Source of the DNA: Microvirga ossetica
GTDB lineage: Bacteria; Pseudomonadota; Alphaproteobacteria; Rhizobiales; Beijerinckiaceae
Assembly: GCF_002741015.1 (NCBI RefSeq)
Contig: NZ_CP016616.1
Location: forward strand, 3,319,501 to 3,383,500
Reading direction: 5' to 3'
DNA: 64,000 nt
Under the pieces are notes generated by a model. The model saw nothing but the letters and a program-made list of their open reading frames with translations. It ran no database searches and was not told the origin of the DNA. Position numbers and translations under genes: made by a program. Positions 42,885 through 50,868 of this stretch are shown piece by piece; the first letter of the stretch is position 1, and every line of letters starts with the position of its first letter.

Positions 42885-43116
42885 TCTGTTGTGCATGAGC
42901 AAGCCTGCCCATGCGGATCCTCATCTCTGCACTCAGCTTGCCCAGAGGATCGTCTTGGCGGCACAGCACATTGTCCGTTCGTGTCGGTTTTGCTGGCGGT
43001 CATAGGGTTCACCAACCTCCGCGCCCTCAACCTATCTCCTTGAGCATCTTCCGGGACTGCCGCAGCAGATCATTCACGGCCAAAACTTTTGCCGTTTTCT
43101 GCTTTCAATCCTCGTG
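42885..43116. other. Non-coding gap
   Basis: No gene seen on either strand; it separates the minus-strand toxin-antitoxin pair from the plus-strand SEC-C gene. Confidence 0.4.
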
Positions 43117-43150
43117 GGTAAGGGTAGGGAAACGGTAAGGGTAGGGAAAC
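43117..43150. repeat. Perfect tandem 17-bp repeat in a leader
   Basis: GGTAAGGGTAGGGAAAC occurs twice back to back, ending 13 bases before the ATG at 43164. The position suggests a role in translation or transcription of that gene; it could also be slippage. Confidence 0.85.
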
Positions 43151-43163
43151 TGAGAGGCACCAT

Positions 43164-43871
43164 ATGACTGCAAGACCCCTGACAGACGCCGAATACGACC
43201 GCGTGTCGTCTGTTCTCAGTCAGTTCCGCCATGAGCACGCGATGAACTTGGAAGCGCTTGATGGCTTCTTTGCTGCCCTCATCTGCGGCCCCGACCATGT
43301 TCACCCAAGCGAGTACCTGCCCGAGATTTGGGGAGGCGAGATGGCTGACGCGGAGGCCTTCTCGAGCCAACAGGAACTCAAGGATTTCCTGGATCTCCTC
43401 ATGCGTCATTGGAACGTCGTTACCGATACCTTGCAATCCGGTGATGTGTTTTTGCCGTTGTTGCTCGAGGACGATCACGGCATTGCCCACGCGAACGACT
43501 GGGCACAAGGGTTTATGCGCGGCATGGATCTGCGAAGAGAGGACTGGGCCGAACTCTTGGATGACGAAGACCATGGGGGCTGGCTCATACCGATCTTGGC
43601 ACTGGCGCATGAGCACGACCCCGATCCGACCATGCGACCTTATCAGGAGCCCGTGGATGCGGATCGGCGCGAGCAACTCATCGCGGGTGCCGCGGCCGGG
43701 GTCACGGCGATCTATCGTTACTTTGCGCCACTCCGACAGATGCGCCCAGACCTCAGGGGTGGACACTCCACCTACCGCCGCCCCGTCCCCAAAATCGGGC
43801 GCAATGATCCGTGTCCTTGCGGGTCCGGGAAGAAATACAAGCGGTGCTGCGGCAAACCTACACTGCACTGA
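43164..43871 (+). CDS. UPF0149-like protein with SEC-C metal-binding motif
   Basis: A 235-residue YecA/UPF0149-family protein. The helical N-terminal domain contains [20 protein letters not shown] and [19 protein letters not shown], and the C-terminus is a SEC-C zinc motif, [19 protein letters not shown] (C-x-C-x8-CC). SEC-C tails bind zinc and often contact ribosomes or SecA. It sits in the middle of the toxin-antitoxin cluster but has no known toxin role. The two 17-bp repeats lie just before its start. Confidence 0.85.
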   Translation: MTARPLTDAEYDRVSSVLSQFRHEHAMNLEALDGFFAALICGPDHVHPSEYLPEIWGGEMADAEAFSSQQELKDFLDLLMRHWNVVTDTLQSGDVFLPLLLEDDHGIAHANDWAQGFMRGMDLRREDWAELLDDEDHGGWLIPILALAHEHDPDPTMRPYQEPVDADRREQLIAGAAAGVTAIYRYFAPLRQMRPDLRGGHSTYRRPVPKIGRNDPCPCGSGKKYKRCCGKPTLH

Positions 43872-43946
43872 TGAGGAGCGTCATGTTCTGCCGATCTGCA
43901 CCGATTGAACTGGCATTAGGTAGCAAAAACCACCGAGCGCGCGGTG

Positions 43947-44369
43947 TCACTTCGGTCGCTGAAGCTCCGCCTCGGCCCAGGCGGCAAATTCCTCGAGTTG
44001 AGTCAAAAAATGGTCGGCCTCGGCCTTCGTCTTCAAGCGCGCGCCATACTGGACTTCATTTTTCTCCCCCAGGATACGGCGAAGCCTGGTCTCCTGCGCC
44101 GAGGGAAAACGGTTGCCGAGCGCATCCCTGAGCGCCTTCACTGCCGCGGCATGGTCCTGCTGGTTGGTGCGCCCCGAGTAACGCGCAGTCAACGCGTCAG
44201 TGAAGGCGATCGCGGCGTTGACGATCTGCGACATCACCGGGTTTCCCGGATCGCCGACTTCCGCAACCGTCGCCTCCGTCCGGGCGGCCTTCAAGTAGGC
44301 TCGCGCCAAGCGCAGCCGCCCCTCGCCGAAAGACGCGGTGATTGGCTTCGAAGCGCCCTTCCGCGTCAT
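43947..44369 (-). CDS. HEPN-domain toxin
   Basis: A 140-residue HEPN protein, the toxin half of a HEPN-MNT pair. The helix with IVNAAIAFTDALTARYSGR is followed by TNQQDHAAAVKALRDALGN, giving the RNase motif Rx5H (R-TNQQD-H). The C-terminal helices contain EVQYGARLKTKAEADHF. It overlaps the upstream nucleotidyltransferase by four bases (ATGA). In known pairs, HEPN cleaves RNA and is silenced by AMPylation from MNT. Confidence 0.85.
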   Translation of the reverse strand: MTRKGASKPITASFGEGRLRLARAYLKAARTEATVAEVGDPGNPVMSQIVNAAIAFTDALTARYSGRTNQQDHAAAVKALRDALGNRFPSAQETRLRRILGEKNEVQYGARLKTKAEADHFLTQLEEFAAWAEAELQRPK

Positions 44370-45028
44370 ACCTCAGCCATTCCACGCGCGCGGGCCGCCA
44401 GTTCTTCAGGATGCATGCCCGACAGGACGATGGCATCGGCGACGATGTTGGTCCACCAGGGATCGCGTTCGCGGGAAAGCCGGTCGACGTCGCTGAGATC
44501 GACGCCAACCACGGAGGGGGTGAAGCCGATCGTCTCCCCGGGAACTCTGAGCGCGTCACGCACGGTGTCCATGACCCTCTCGAGCTCGGACGGTTGGGTG
44601 ATCACGGCAACGTCGAGGTCGCTGTCCGGCCGATCCTCGCCGCGCGCGACGCTGCCGTAAATCCAGACGGCCAGCACGCCCGGCCCGCTTTCCGATGCCG
44701 CGGACCGAACGACCTCGCGGATCGCCGAGAAGCGCGCCTCTTCGGCCTCAAACAACGCACCCAACGGGGCATGCAGGGGGTGATCGGTCCGGATGCGGTA
44801 CAGCACGGCGCGGCCCGTCCCCGCCGATTCGACGATGCGCATCTCCTTGAGAGTCGTGAGAGCTACCCAGACGCTTGTCCTTCCAAGGCCGGTGCGCGCG
44901 ACGAGGGATGGCGCGGACAGTTGGCCGCCGTGCCGGGACAGCTCGCGAAGCAGACGGACGTTCGCCTCGGTTCCGAGGATCGATGTCAACGGATATCGCT
45001 GGATGCTTTGGGTAGCCGAGTGAGCCAT
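44366..45028 (-). CDS. MNT nucleotidyltransferase antitoxin fused to a winged helix
   Basis: A 220-residue protein with an N-terminal winged helix-turn-helix (about 1-85: ILGTEANVRLLRELSRHGGQ, ARTGLGRTSVWVALTTLKE) and a minimal nucleotidyltransferase domain with the GS-x10-DxD motif IYGSVARGEDRPDSDLDVAV. The last 60 residues are helical. The fusion lets one protein both AMPylate the HEPN toxin and repress the operon. A 22-bp palindrome at 45113-45134 upstream is the likely operator. Confidence 0.87.
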   Translation of the reverse strand: MAHSATQSIQRYPLTSILGTEANVRLLRELSRHGGQLSAPSLVARTGLGRTSVWVALTTLKEMRIVESAGTGRAVLYRIRTDHPLHAPLGALFEAEEARFSAIREVVRSAASESGPGVLAVWIYGSVARGEDRPDSDLDVAVITQPSELERVMDTVRDALRVPGETIGFTPSVVGVDLSDVDRLSRERDPWWTNIVADAIVLSGMHPEELAARARGMAEV

Positions 45029-45112
45029 GGGACCTCCGCAAGTTTCTGCCGCTTGCCCAATGTAGGGTTAGTTTCGTTCTGATTTCAAGCAGTATGTTCT
45101 AAAAAGAGGTCA

Positions 45113-45134
45113 TATGTTCCGATTTCAGAACATA
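45113..45134. promoter_or_regulatory. Operator dyad of the HEPN-MNT operon
   Basis: TATGTTC-cgatttca-GAACATA, a perfect 7-bp inverted repeat. A further half-site TATGTTC is at 45093-45099 and a related GTTCTGATTTCA at about 45077. The winged helix of the MNT protein is the expected binder. Confidence 0.6.
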
Positions 45135-45466
45135 CAGACGGCCCGTTCCCTCCCTTCGAACATGCCAAGTGCTTAGCTGCCTCATGACTCCTGGCCATTA
45201 TAGTGGCCACGGTCTGCCAGCACGGTGAGCGCCGCTGCGCTATCTCGGTTTTGGCCTGGTTCGCCATGCGAGGGAAAACTATTTAGATCAGTCAATTGGC
45301 GAGTGTTTGGTGGTCTTTGCTACGTGAATGCCGGATTGAACCAGGATCGATATGTTGGAGTCGGAACACTCGCTGTTTGAGCGTGAGCCGCACGATCTCT
45401 GGTTGAAACGCCCTCGGCTGGATGACCTGAGCGCCGCTTCGCGGTCTATATGAGAGGCTCTGGCCG
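45135..45466. other. Non-coding gap
   Basis: No supported gene. GCGAGTGTT near 45300 and AACACTCGC near 45364 form an inverted pair 60 bases apart, perhaps a remnant of a mobile-element end. Confidence 0.4.
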
Positions 45467-46024
45467 CTACGTGGGCGAGAGGGATTTGCCGTAGGCGTCG
45501 AGCAGAGCTGCAACCTCGTGCAGCATCGCCGTCAGTGGCCTTGTCGAGTTAATGTCGAACGTCAGGTCAGGGCGCTCGAAGAGCGCTAGGCAGATTTCGT
45601 TCGAGTCGTGCCGGGACTTGTACGCGATCCCATCGGGGCGGTCCGGATGGTCCCAAAGGGCATCTGACCACAAACCGCAGGGTCCGTACGGGCCGGTGGA
45701 GATCGCGTTGTCAGTGCCGACTGCTGACAGACCGGAACCATAGAGCGTCACGACGCGGACCTCACGGTGGCAGGTCAGCTCGGATGCAGCGCGTTCCGTG
45801 ATGTCCGAGGTGGCGACCATCAGGCGCTGCGGGTTGCGCAGCAGCGTTTCCGCTGCCGCACCGGCCCGGCTCAGGCCGACATACAGTACGCCGAACCAGC
45901 TGCGCGCGCTGTCAAACCGATAGGTCGGCGGAATACCAGGGCCGGGGCCAAAAAACACCGGTGCGAGCGAGGTCCGGTGGATCCGGTGCAGCATCGTGCC
46001 GGCCGGCAGGCGATCGACCGGCAA
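45467..46024 (-). CDS. RES-domain toxin
   Basis: A 185-residue RES protein, a family that degrades NAD+. The conserved residues appear in order: Arg in MLHRIHRTS, Tyr in FGVLYVGLSRAGAAAETLLR (with the Glu of AAAET) and the C-terminal region. The frame starts with TTG at 46024. The GTG at 46104 that overlaps the antitoxin stop (GTGA), as in an intact operon, is in another frame, so the 5' end may carry a frameshift; the frame is open upstream of the TTG and reads VAPPPPTWLGRKSLP. Activity is therefore uncertain. Confidence 0.78.
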   Translation of the reverse strand: MPVDRLPAGTMLHRIHRTSLAPVFFGPGPGIPPTYRFDSARSWFGVLYVGLSRAGAAAETLLRNPQRLMVATSDITERAASELTCHREVRVVTLYGSGLSAVGTDNAISTGPYGPCGLWSDALWDHPDRPDGIAYKSRHDSNEICLALFERPDLTFDINSTRPLTAMLHEVAALLDAYGKSLSPT

Positions 46025-46100
46025 GCTCTTGCGGCCAAGCCAAGTGGGTGGCGGTGGCGCGACCCCTGCTGGACCCCGAGCCCCGCGATGAGCGGAGAGG

Positions 46101-46232
46101 TCACGCGAAGCCGTCGCCCTGGGCTCCCTGGATTAGGCGCAGCACCGGGTCGCGCTCGCCGGCGCGCAGCGCCTCCAGCGGCGTGCGGCCCGCCAGGACC
46201 GTGTCCGGGGCGAAGCGGACCCCGTCCGGCAA
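46101..46232 (-). pseudogene. C-terminal remnant of the RES-associated antitoxin
   Basis: Reads LPDGVRFAPDTVLAGRTPLE, ALRAGERDPVLRLIQGAQGD and a stop, directly upstream of the RES gene. The GRTPLEALRAG segment resembles the C-terminal toxin-binding domain of Xre/MbcA/ParS antitoxins. The N-terminal DNA-binding part is absent; the sequence joins the HNH remnant here. Confidence 0.6.
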
Positions 46233-46494
46233 GATCGATAGGGGTGGGGAGCGGTGGATTGTCGAGCATATTCGGGCTCTCGACCGCGGTGGGGCGGATT
46301 ACTTCGATAATTTGGGCCCGGCGCATGAGGCGTGCGCCATGGACAAGACGCGGGAGGATCACCGGCGCGCTGCGCACGCCAAGTGGCAGAAGATCCGGCA
46401 CCTTCGGGCGGATGCATCGAAACGGCCACTGCCGTATGGAAAAGCAAGTCCGTGGAAGCGGACCGTGTCGGGCAAAATCATCCCGCGAGAGTAG
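46225..46494 (+). pseudogene. Truncated HNH endonuclease copy
   Basis: The C-terminal two thirds of a paralogue of the HNH gene at 40538-40915. It reads GERWIVEHIRALDRGGADYF, DNLGPAHEACAMDKTREDH and the basic tail ending KIIPRE. The N-terminal CxxC part is missing, and the DNA before about 46225 belongs to the antitoxin remnant on the other strand. Confidence 0.75.
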
Positions 46495-46667
46495 GAGGCG
46501 AAGGGTGTTTGCGCTTTCACACGAGCACTGACTGCTGGCGGAGATGATCAGAGCGCACGTGCCATCGCTGCGATCCGTTGCAACAGCAAGAATTAGATTA
46601 TGGCAGAACTGACTCAATCAACTGTGCGTCACTTGTGAGGGGGACAGGCGCCGCAGGTTGCCGGCCT

Positions 46668-47072
46668 TTAGACAGCCCGGGCGATATCGGTTTTGGTGAA
46701 ATCATCGCCGATGAACAGGAGCTTCGCTCGGCGGCTTTTCGCGCAAGCGTAGGCGAAGCAGTCCCCCATGTTGAGCTTTGCCGGATGACGTCCCTTGCCA
46801 TAGTGGGCATAGGCGTCCAACGCGAGGAGGTATTCTGGCTCTCCAATGGAAATCCTCTCGAAGACGAGCAGATCGAGGAAGCGCTGAACGTGGTCGCGGG
46901 CGGCGGGAACAGAAAAGGTGTGACTGTGACAGAGCCCGGCGACGGTCTCCCAGACGGAGATAGGAGAGCCCAGCCGCTGCGGATTGGCCTCAAGCGCATT
47001 AATGAGGGCGTCTGCGTCTGGTTCTCCAGCGATGATCGCGATGAGAGCGGACGCATCCACAAAGGTCGTCAT
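46668..47072 (-). CDS. PIN-domain toxin (VapC family)
   Basis: A 134-residue PIN ribonuclease of a different subfamily from the one at 42192. Acidic residues sit in MTTFVDASALIAIIAGEPDA (Asp6), SVWETVAGL, LNMGDCFAYACAKS and LFIGDDFTKTDI. It overlaps its antitoxin by four bases. The subfamily pairs with Rv0623-like antitoxins, as here. Confidence 0.9.
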   Translation of the reverse strand: MTTFVDASALIAIIAGEPDADALINALEANPQRLGSPISVWETVAGLCHSHTFSVPAARDHVQRFLDLLVFERISIGEPEYLLALDAYAHYGKGRHPAKLNMGDCFAYACAKSRRAKLLFIGDDFTKTDIARAV

Positions 47073-47308
47073 AGCCCCCCCGATAAGTCGTCGAAGAAGG
47101 CTTTGTCGGCGGGTTGATCCGTTGGAGGCGGGAGAGGATGGGCCGCCCGAAGCGTTTGTACCCTTACTCGAAGCGGGATGGCCGCTTGATCTCTGTCCAG
47201 TTCAGCCTGAACGGCGAGGCGAACAGCATCCTGTTTGGTCAGACCCCGAAGCTTGGCAAGTTGGGCGACCAGATCCGCAGTCACATCATCCTTGATATAA
47301 AGTGGCAT
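47069..47308 (-). CDS. vapB: VapB antitoxin (Rv0623/PSK type)
   Basis: A 79-residue antitoxin with an N-terminal ribbon-helix-helix-like motif (MPLYIKDDVTADLVAQLAKL, RGLTKQDAVRLAVQAELDR) and a Pro-rich C-terminal tail (PLPPPTDQPADKAFFDDL) that would block the PIN site. It precedes vapC. The AT-rich palindrome at 47347-47358 upstream is the probable operator. Confidence 0.88.
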   Translation of the reverse strand: MPLYIKDDVTADLVAQLAKLRGLTKQDAVRLAVQAELDRDQAAIPLRVRVQTLRAAHPLPPPTDQPADKAFFDDLSGGL

Positions 47309-47346
47309 TCTGATCTCTCGCGGAATACTTGGATATCTAAAAAAGG

Positions 47347-47358
47347 ATATTCGAATAT
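47347..47358. promoter_or_regulatory. Operator dyad of the vapBC pair
   Basis: ATATTCGAATAT, a perfect 12-bp palindrome 39 bases upstream of vapB, next to GGATATC and GGATATTCG repeats (47331-47353). Confidence 0.55.
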
Positions 47359-47643
47359 TTAGGCGGCAGCAAGCAGATTTCCTGCTCGATTCCCGAGCCG
47401 ACGCTCAAGGGACCTTGAGAAAGCCTACGCACGATGAAGGCCCAGTGGTACGAGCTTCGGAACGTCAGGGCCAAAGTCTCCGAGCAACCGCAGGCGTGGG
47501 AATACTTCGTGAGATCGATCAGCGCGCGGACGGAACGCACTTCTCCGCGATGGATCAGGATGACCGGAGTGCAGTTGGCGGCTGGAGACCACCAGGACGG
47601 CCCTAAGCGACTGCGGGTACCTTCAACTCCTCAGGTGCAGGTG
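47359..47643. other. Non-coding gap
   Basis: No gene supported; the short frames here have no domain or ribosome site. Confidence 0.4.
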
Positions 47644-47683
47644 GGTGACACTGCCATTCCCTTCAGGGAATGGCAGTGTCACC
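47644..47683. other. Perfect 18-bp stem hairpin after the PAS gene
   Basis: GGTGACACTGCCATTCCC-TTCA-GGGAATGGCAGTGTCACC: an 18-bp perfect stem with a four-base loop, three bases after the PAS protein stop on the minus strand. There is no U-tract on either side, so a classical terminator is doubtful. Confidence 0.7.
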
Positions 47684-47686
47684 AAC

Positions 47687-48499
47687 TTACGCATCTCCAA
47701 GGTCGAGGAGCACATTGACTGCCCCAACAAGGTTGTCATTGGCATCGTGCAAGGGCGTAGGCAGCGGCCGGAAATGAACCCGGGTGCCGTCGGGCCGCTC
47801 TGCAATTGCCGTCACGTCCCGAACCTTCCTGTCCTCAAGGATCGCCACAGCCATCGGGCAGCGGTCATGCGGTAGCGGAGCGCCAGTGAGCGAATAAATG
47901 TGCCAGGAGCCGCACCAGCGGTCCCGTCCCAGCACCGGACGCCGTCCCCACAGGGCCACGGCAGCCTCATTGTAGAAGGTGATGCGTCCCGTCGCGTCGG
48001 TTGTGTAGATGGCATAGGGGAGAGCCGCGAGCAGGTCCGCATACCGTGTCTCAGACGACTTCCGGTCTGCCGTGGCCCGACTGACGTACTCGATCACTTG
48101 GTCAGGGCTGCTGTGTCTGGCCAAGAGCTGTAGCAGGGCCTTCCGGACATGCTGTCGAACGCTCAGGCTCACCTCGAGGTCTGGCAACGGAACTGCCTTG
48201 GACACATGGCTCTGTCCTCTGGTCCTGGCTTTCCCATGCGCGGCCGTGACTTGGAATAGGTAGAACCCATTAAACCGCACACCGGTCGCGGCCGCTCGAT
48301 TGTCGAAGCCTGGCGGCCTAGCGTCCCGGGGGCGGAGAGAAACTTCGTATATCCACTGCTCGGCACTGATAAACCTCGGGATCGGGTGGTCTTCTGGTAC
48401 GGCACAAAGGATCTCGGCCCGCTCCTTGTTTCTAAAAAGGTTGTAGGCGCAATCGCTCGTCTCTGGCGTGGTTGGAGCCAAGTGATGAAAGGACCGCAT
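47687..48499 (-). CDS. PAS-domain protein
   Basis: A 270-residue protein with an unassigned N-terminal part (about 1-130) and a C-terminal PAS domain (YADLLAALPYAIYTTDATGR, ITFYNEAAVALWGRRPVLG, then RDVTAIAERPDGTRVHFRPL and VGAVNVLLDLGDA). No kinase, cyclase or effector domain follows, so it is a stand-alone sensor. The ATG at 48499 (MRSFHHLAPTT) follows GGGAGGGG. Confidence 0.8.
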   Translation of the reverse strand: MRSFHHLAPTTPETSDCAYNLFRNKERAEILCAVPEDHPIPRFISAEQWIYEVSLRPRDARPPGFDNRAAATGVRFNGFYLFQVTAAHGKARTRGQSHVSKAVPLPDLEVSLSVRQHVRKALLQLLARHSSPDQVIEYVSRATADRKSSETRYADLLAALPYAIYTTDATGRITFYNEAAVALWGRRPVLGRDRWCGSWHIYSLTGAPLPHDRCPMAVAILEDRKVRDVTAIAERPDGTRVHFRPLPTPLHDANDNLVGAVNVLLDLGDA

Positions 48500-48852
48500 G
48501 ATGTCCCCTCCCGCGGCTGGCATTCTTATGATTCTTGCTTCGTAGGATCCTAGCCCCATTCTGTTCTGTACCCAAGGGATTTGCGCACTAGGCGGCTTGG
48601 AACTCGATGGGCTCTCTCACGGATCTCGTCCTGAAGGGCGTTAATCTGCCCTAAGGTTCCTCATAGGACAGCACTCTGGCGTGATGAACAGGCGGCTGTG
48701 CTCGCCCCTTGTGTCGCGCAGAGGTGCCGCTCCGGCGGACGCCGGATTGTCTGGGGTGCCGGGCGCTGCGTTGTGCAGTGCTAGGGGCGGCTGCTGAAAT
48801 TTTACGGTCGGATACGAAGAGTGAGTGGAAGGCGTTCGTGTTGTTGCATTGG
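48500..48852. other. Non-coding gap
   Basis: No gene supported on either strand; it contains the promoter region of the PAS gene. Confidence 0.4.
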
Positions 48853-49194
48853 TCAGAGCATTGCCAACAGGCTCTGCCAGTCGATTCCGCACCCCGCAGC
48901 GAGAAGCATGCTGTTTAACGTTGATGTGCGATTTTTCGTAGCAAGCCATAGCCTCTCTATTCCTTGAGCCTCCTGGCTTTGATCAAGGGGGATTGTGAGG
49001 AGAACATGCTGAGATGCGTCGGTGATTTCCAATTGCCAATTTTCCCAATCCTTAGCAGCAATCATGCCTTCATTTAAGATCTCTTGAATGGCTTGCTGAG
49101 ACTCTACTTCGGCCACTTCGAGGCTGAGGGCTTCGAGGCCCGTATCATCATAAATTGCGCCGGATGGTCCAACGAGATGGAAATAGAAGCGCAT
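48853..49194 (-). CDS. DUF6894 family protein
   Basis: A protein of about 113 residues. MRFYFHLVGPSGAIYDDTGL, then EAAEVESQQAIQEIL-type helix and WQLEITDASQHVLLTIPLDQ match the DUF6894 pattern, frequent and multi-copy in Methylobacterium and Microvirga. The ATG at 49194 follows GAGGGCGAG. The frame is open to 49428 (MAKLLPDWPELIADYVRAFH), so a longer form is possible. Function unknown. Confidence 0.7.
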   Translation of the reverse strand: MRFYFHLVGPSGAIYDDTGLEALSLEVAEVESQQAIQEILNEGMIAAKDWENWQLEITDASQHVLLTIPLDQSQEAQGIERLWLATKNRTSTLNSMLLAAGCGIDWQSLLAML

Positions 49195-49403
49195 GCTCGC
49201 CCTCAAAGGTAATGGAGGGGCCGTCCGTCCATTCGGACGATGAGGTGTAAGCGGCAACCCAGGAGTTTGTTTCAGCAAATGTTCGTGATGCTTTGCGACA
49301 AATTCGAGATGATGCATTGGAGAATTTTGGCTCTGAGCGTGAAATGCTCTTACATAATCCGCGATCAACTCAGGCCAATCTGGTAGAAGCTTCGCCATAT
49401 AAA

Positions 49404-49520
49404 GGATCCTGCTACGACCGATCTGCAACGGACGCCGAGACCATCGTTCTCTTCGGCAGCAGGGCTCGCGGCGACAACGATGACGACAGTGACTGGGATC
49501 TCTGCGTCATCTGCGCCGGC
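49404..49520 (+). pseudogene. Nucleotidyltransferase (MNT) fragment
   Basis: Reads ETIVLFGSRARGDNDDDSDW-DLCVI, the GS-x10-DxD core of a minimal nucleotidyltransferase. No start and no rest of the domain; after DLCVI the frame leaves the family at the junction with the gene on the opposite strand. Confidence 0.6.
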
Positions 49521-50042
49521 CCTCGGCGCTGGCGATCATGCGATCGATGCGCTCAATGTCACTCAGGCGTTCCGAGAGGGCGAGCGCCATAACAGAATTC
49601 AGGTCGAGGCCGCGCTCGACCAAAAGACGGTTGAATTTCTCGTCCGCCGCCGGATCTCCCTGAAGCCAGGCATTGGTGTACGCGGACTTTAGGGGTCCGC
49701 AGATTGCAGAGAGGGGCCGTTGGTTTCTGCAATTAGCCGGTCCAGCGCTTTCTTGCGGGCGGCCATGAGAAGGCTGGCCTTCAGACGTTTCCCGCGCTCC
49801 ACCTCCCAAGTCAGATCAGCGATATCTTTGACCCACACGTCGTCGATGGCGTCGGTCGGAGCCACCGCGGCGGTGACCTTCGACAGCAGCAGGTCGTAAT
49901 CGGCCTTCGACTCGCCCTGGATGAGTGGTCGTTCCGCGAAGAGGGGGCCTAAATCGCGGGGAAGCACATGGACGTCGGTGGGCTCCACTGCAGGGGAGCG
50001 CTGGCCCTGTGCGGACGCGGGAGGTTGGGGGCGTTTGGCCAT
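49507..50042 (-). pseudogene. Frameshifted and truncated hypothetical gene
   Basis: Starts MAKRPQPPASAQGQRS at 50042; the first part runs VHVLPRDLGPLFAERPLIQG, ESKADYDLLLSKVTAAV, KDIADLTWEVERGKRLKASL. Near 49692 (GGACCCC run) the frame shifts by one base and continues LKSAYTNAWLQGDPAADEKF, ERLSDIERIDRMIASAE-GRRR and stops. Relatives continue past IASAEARRNNALREIDRHR, so the 3' end is cut at the junction with the MNT fragment. Function of the family unknown. Confidence 0.65.
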
Positions 50043-50868
50043 CGTGACGAACCTATCAAAGGCTCGAACCTTCGCGGGAGAAGGTTGGGCGGAGGGAGAT
50101 CGCCTCAACGGATCGGGCGATCGGATCTCCTTTTGTTCCCACCGGTGCTCGGGTGCAGGCAACTCACAATAGCCCTTGGGTTCGGCATCAGAAGCGGTAA
50201 CAAGAGACGCAATGGAGGATTGCACAAGGAAAGGGGACTAGTGCGGAGGTTGCGTGGCCGTGGCCAGGTCCCTGTAAAGGGCGGGTTACGATCCTGAGGC
50301 AGTGGTTGGACTCAGGATCGCTCGTTCAGCTGCTCCAGACCCGATTCGATCCGAGCGACTGGCAGAGAAGGGAGCGGAGATTGCCGCCGGGTCGAGCTTC
50401 AGGAGGCCTGAGGATATTTCGCCGTCTCGAAAAGAACGCAGCTCGCCATGAGGCCCGCGCCGATGGGATTGAGCATTGCATCTTCGTCAGCTGCCCTGGT
50501 CTCGACGGTCACTGAAGAGCGTGGGATCGGCAGCATGCCGCACTTTGCTGCCAAAACCGTCGTGCCGGAATCCGGCACCGACCGCTTGGCCTGGATTTCA
50601 ACAATACGGTGAAGACCTGAGCGCTTATAAAGACGGCAAAACCAGGGCCATGTCGTAGAACTGTCTGAGGCTGTTAGCTCTTTATTAACGACAGTTTGCC
50701 ATCGTGCGCATAGCTTCCTAACGGGTTCCTCAGTTGGTGCTCTCCACCAGAGCAGACGGCGCAGATGTAAGGCCTCATTCTGACCGAAGACCTTGGTGCA
50801 TTTCTACCAGGCAGTTGAGTTCCATGCGGGGTTAGCAAGGCTAAGCCTGACGACCGAAAAGTAAAAAC
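50043..50868. other. Long gap before the flagellin-like gene
   Basis: Several short frames but none with a recognisable domain or good start. AT-rich parts near 50620-50700 (TTATAAAGACGG, TTTATTAACGACAG) could hold the promoter of the flagellin-like gene. No sigma-28-type site is clear. Confidence 0.4.

Noticed and set aside
43113..43150. CRISPR repeat
   Set aside because: Only two adjacent 17-bp copies with no spacer.
45961..46494. One 177-residue gene ending in HNH
   Set aside because: The first half of the frame is antisense to the RES gene and its antitoxin remnant; only the HNH-like end has homology.
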